From JBEVEP01 sp040512755 (GTDB lineage Bacteria; Pseudomonadota; Alphaproteobacteria; Rhizobiales; Rhizobiaceae): a stretch of DNA of 5,751 nt. A model generated the notes under the pieces. The model saw only the letters and a program-made list of their open reading frames with translations, made no database searches and was not told the origin of the DNA. Location: the NCBI GenBank assembly GCA_040512755.1, contig JBEVEP010000029.1:1-5751 (forward strand), written 5' to 3'. Shown here one piece after another: positions 5,512-5,751 of this stretch; the stretch's first letter is position 1; each line of letters begins with the position of its first letter. A program made the position numbers and the translations under genes.

Positions 5512-5751
5512 TCAAATTTGAAACTCGATCCCTATTTCCATGATCTGCGCGCTCGGAATCTTGAAATATGCACCCGGCCGCTGGGCATTGTGATGCATGA
5601 AGGCGAATAGCGACTCACGCCAGGGAGCCATCCCCGGCCGTAGAGCAGTAGGAATAACCGTCTCGTGACCGGTATAGTAGGTGACCGACTTGAGGTCAGC
5701 TGCGGCGATCTGGCCACCTGATAGCCCGACTGCGAGGCCTCCAGGAACGTC
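5512..5751 (-). CDS. kup: Kup potassium uptake transporter, C-terminal part (partial at window edge)
   Basis: The last 79 residues of a KUP/HAK/KT-family potassium transporter, an inner-membrane K+ uptake protein probably working as a K+/H+ symporter. The gene runs in from beyond the right edge. The fragment contains DVPGGL, VTYYTGHETVIP, RPGMAPWRESLFAFMHHNA and AYFKIPSAQIMEIGIEFQI before the stop. This matches the usual Kup ending, in which a cytoplasmic tail has the pattern Y/FFL.RET.IP...M..WRE.LFAFM..NA....YF.IP...V.E.G. No membrane segment is included, as expected for this part. It converges on osmC with a 188-bp gap. Nothing in the visible part suggests a broken gene. Confidence 0.9.
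   Translation of the reverse strand, partial: DVPGGLAVGLSGGQIAAADLKSVTYYTGHETVIPTALRPGMAPWRESLFAFMHHNAQRPGAYFKIPSAQIMEIGIEFQI

Noticed and set aside
5532..5717. Minus-strand 61-codon frame at the right edge
   Set aside because: It is out of frame with the Kup C-terminus, which reads cleanly through the same bases.

Overview
The window is GC-rich chromosomal DNA, probably from an alphaproteobacterium. The order Hyphomicrobiales fits best, judging from the class I PHA synthase ending in a PGTYVLEK-type tail, an alphaproteobacterial-style phasin-like protein, and the Kup and OsmC relatives. The genus cannot be fixed from this sequence alone.

Layout from left to right. Positions 1-544 hold no intact gene. 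They contain a decayed IS110-family transposase fragment (327-458, + strand), an 11-bp direct repeat whose right copy starts on the fragment's last base, and a candidate intrinsic terminator (271-291) facing the leftward genes. Positions 545-4349 are a leftward polyhydroxyalkanoate (PHA) granule cluster. In transcription order it is a 95-residue phasin-like helical protein (4349-4062), a PHB-depolymerase-family esterase (3822-2668) and a class I PHA synthase, phaC (2587-545). Positions 4350-4897 are a non-coding divergent region carrying the candidate control sites for the cluster and for osmC. osmC itself (4898-5323, + strand) encodes an organic-hydroperoxide peroxidase. The right edge (5751-5512, - strand) is the C-terminal end of a Kup potassium transporter, convergent with osmC.

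The three leftward genes make a coherent unit. The phasin would coat the granule, the synthase polymerises hydroxyacyl-CoA, and the esterase could cleave polymer or oligomers. The esterase has no visible signal peptide, so an intracellular role is likely. The 239-bp gap between phasin and depolymerase holds a folded inverted repeat at the phasin stop, an RpoH-like promoter candidate with an upstream A-tract, and three GGATGG repeats spaced exactly 11 bp apart that run into the depolymerase start codon. This suggests that phasin and enzyme levels are set separately.

No CRISPR array, tRNA, rRNA, intact mobile element or clearly new multi-gene system is visible. The most unusual points are the roughly 120-residue basic, low-complexity N-terminal extension of PhaC and the dense repeat architecture in front of the depolymerase.
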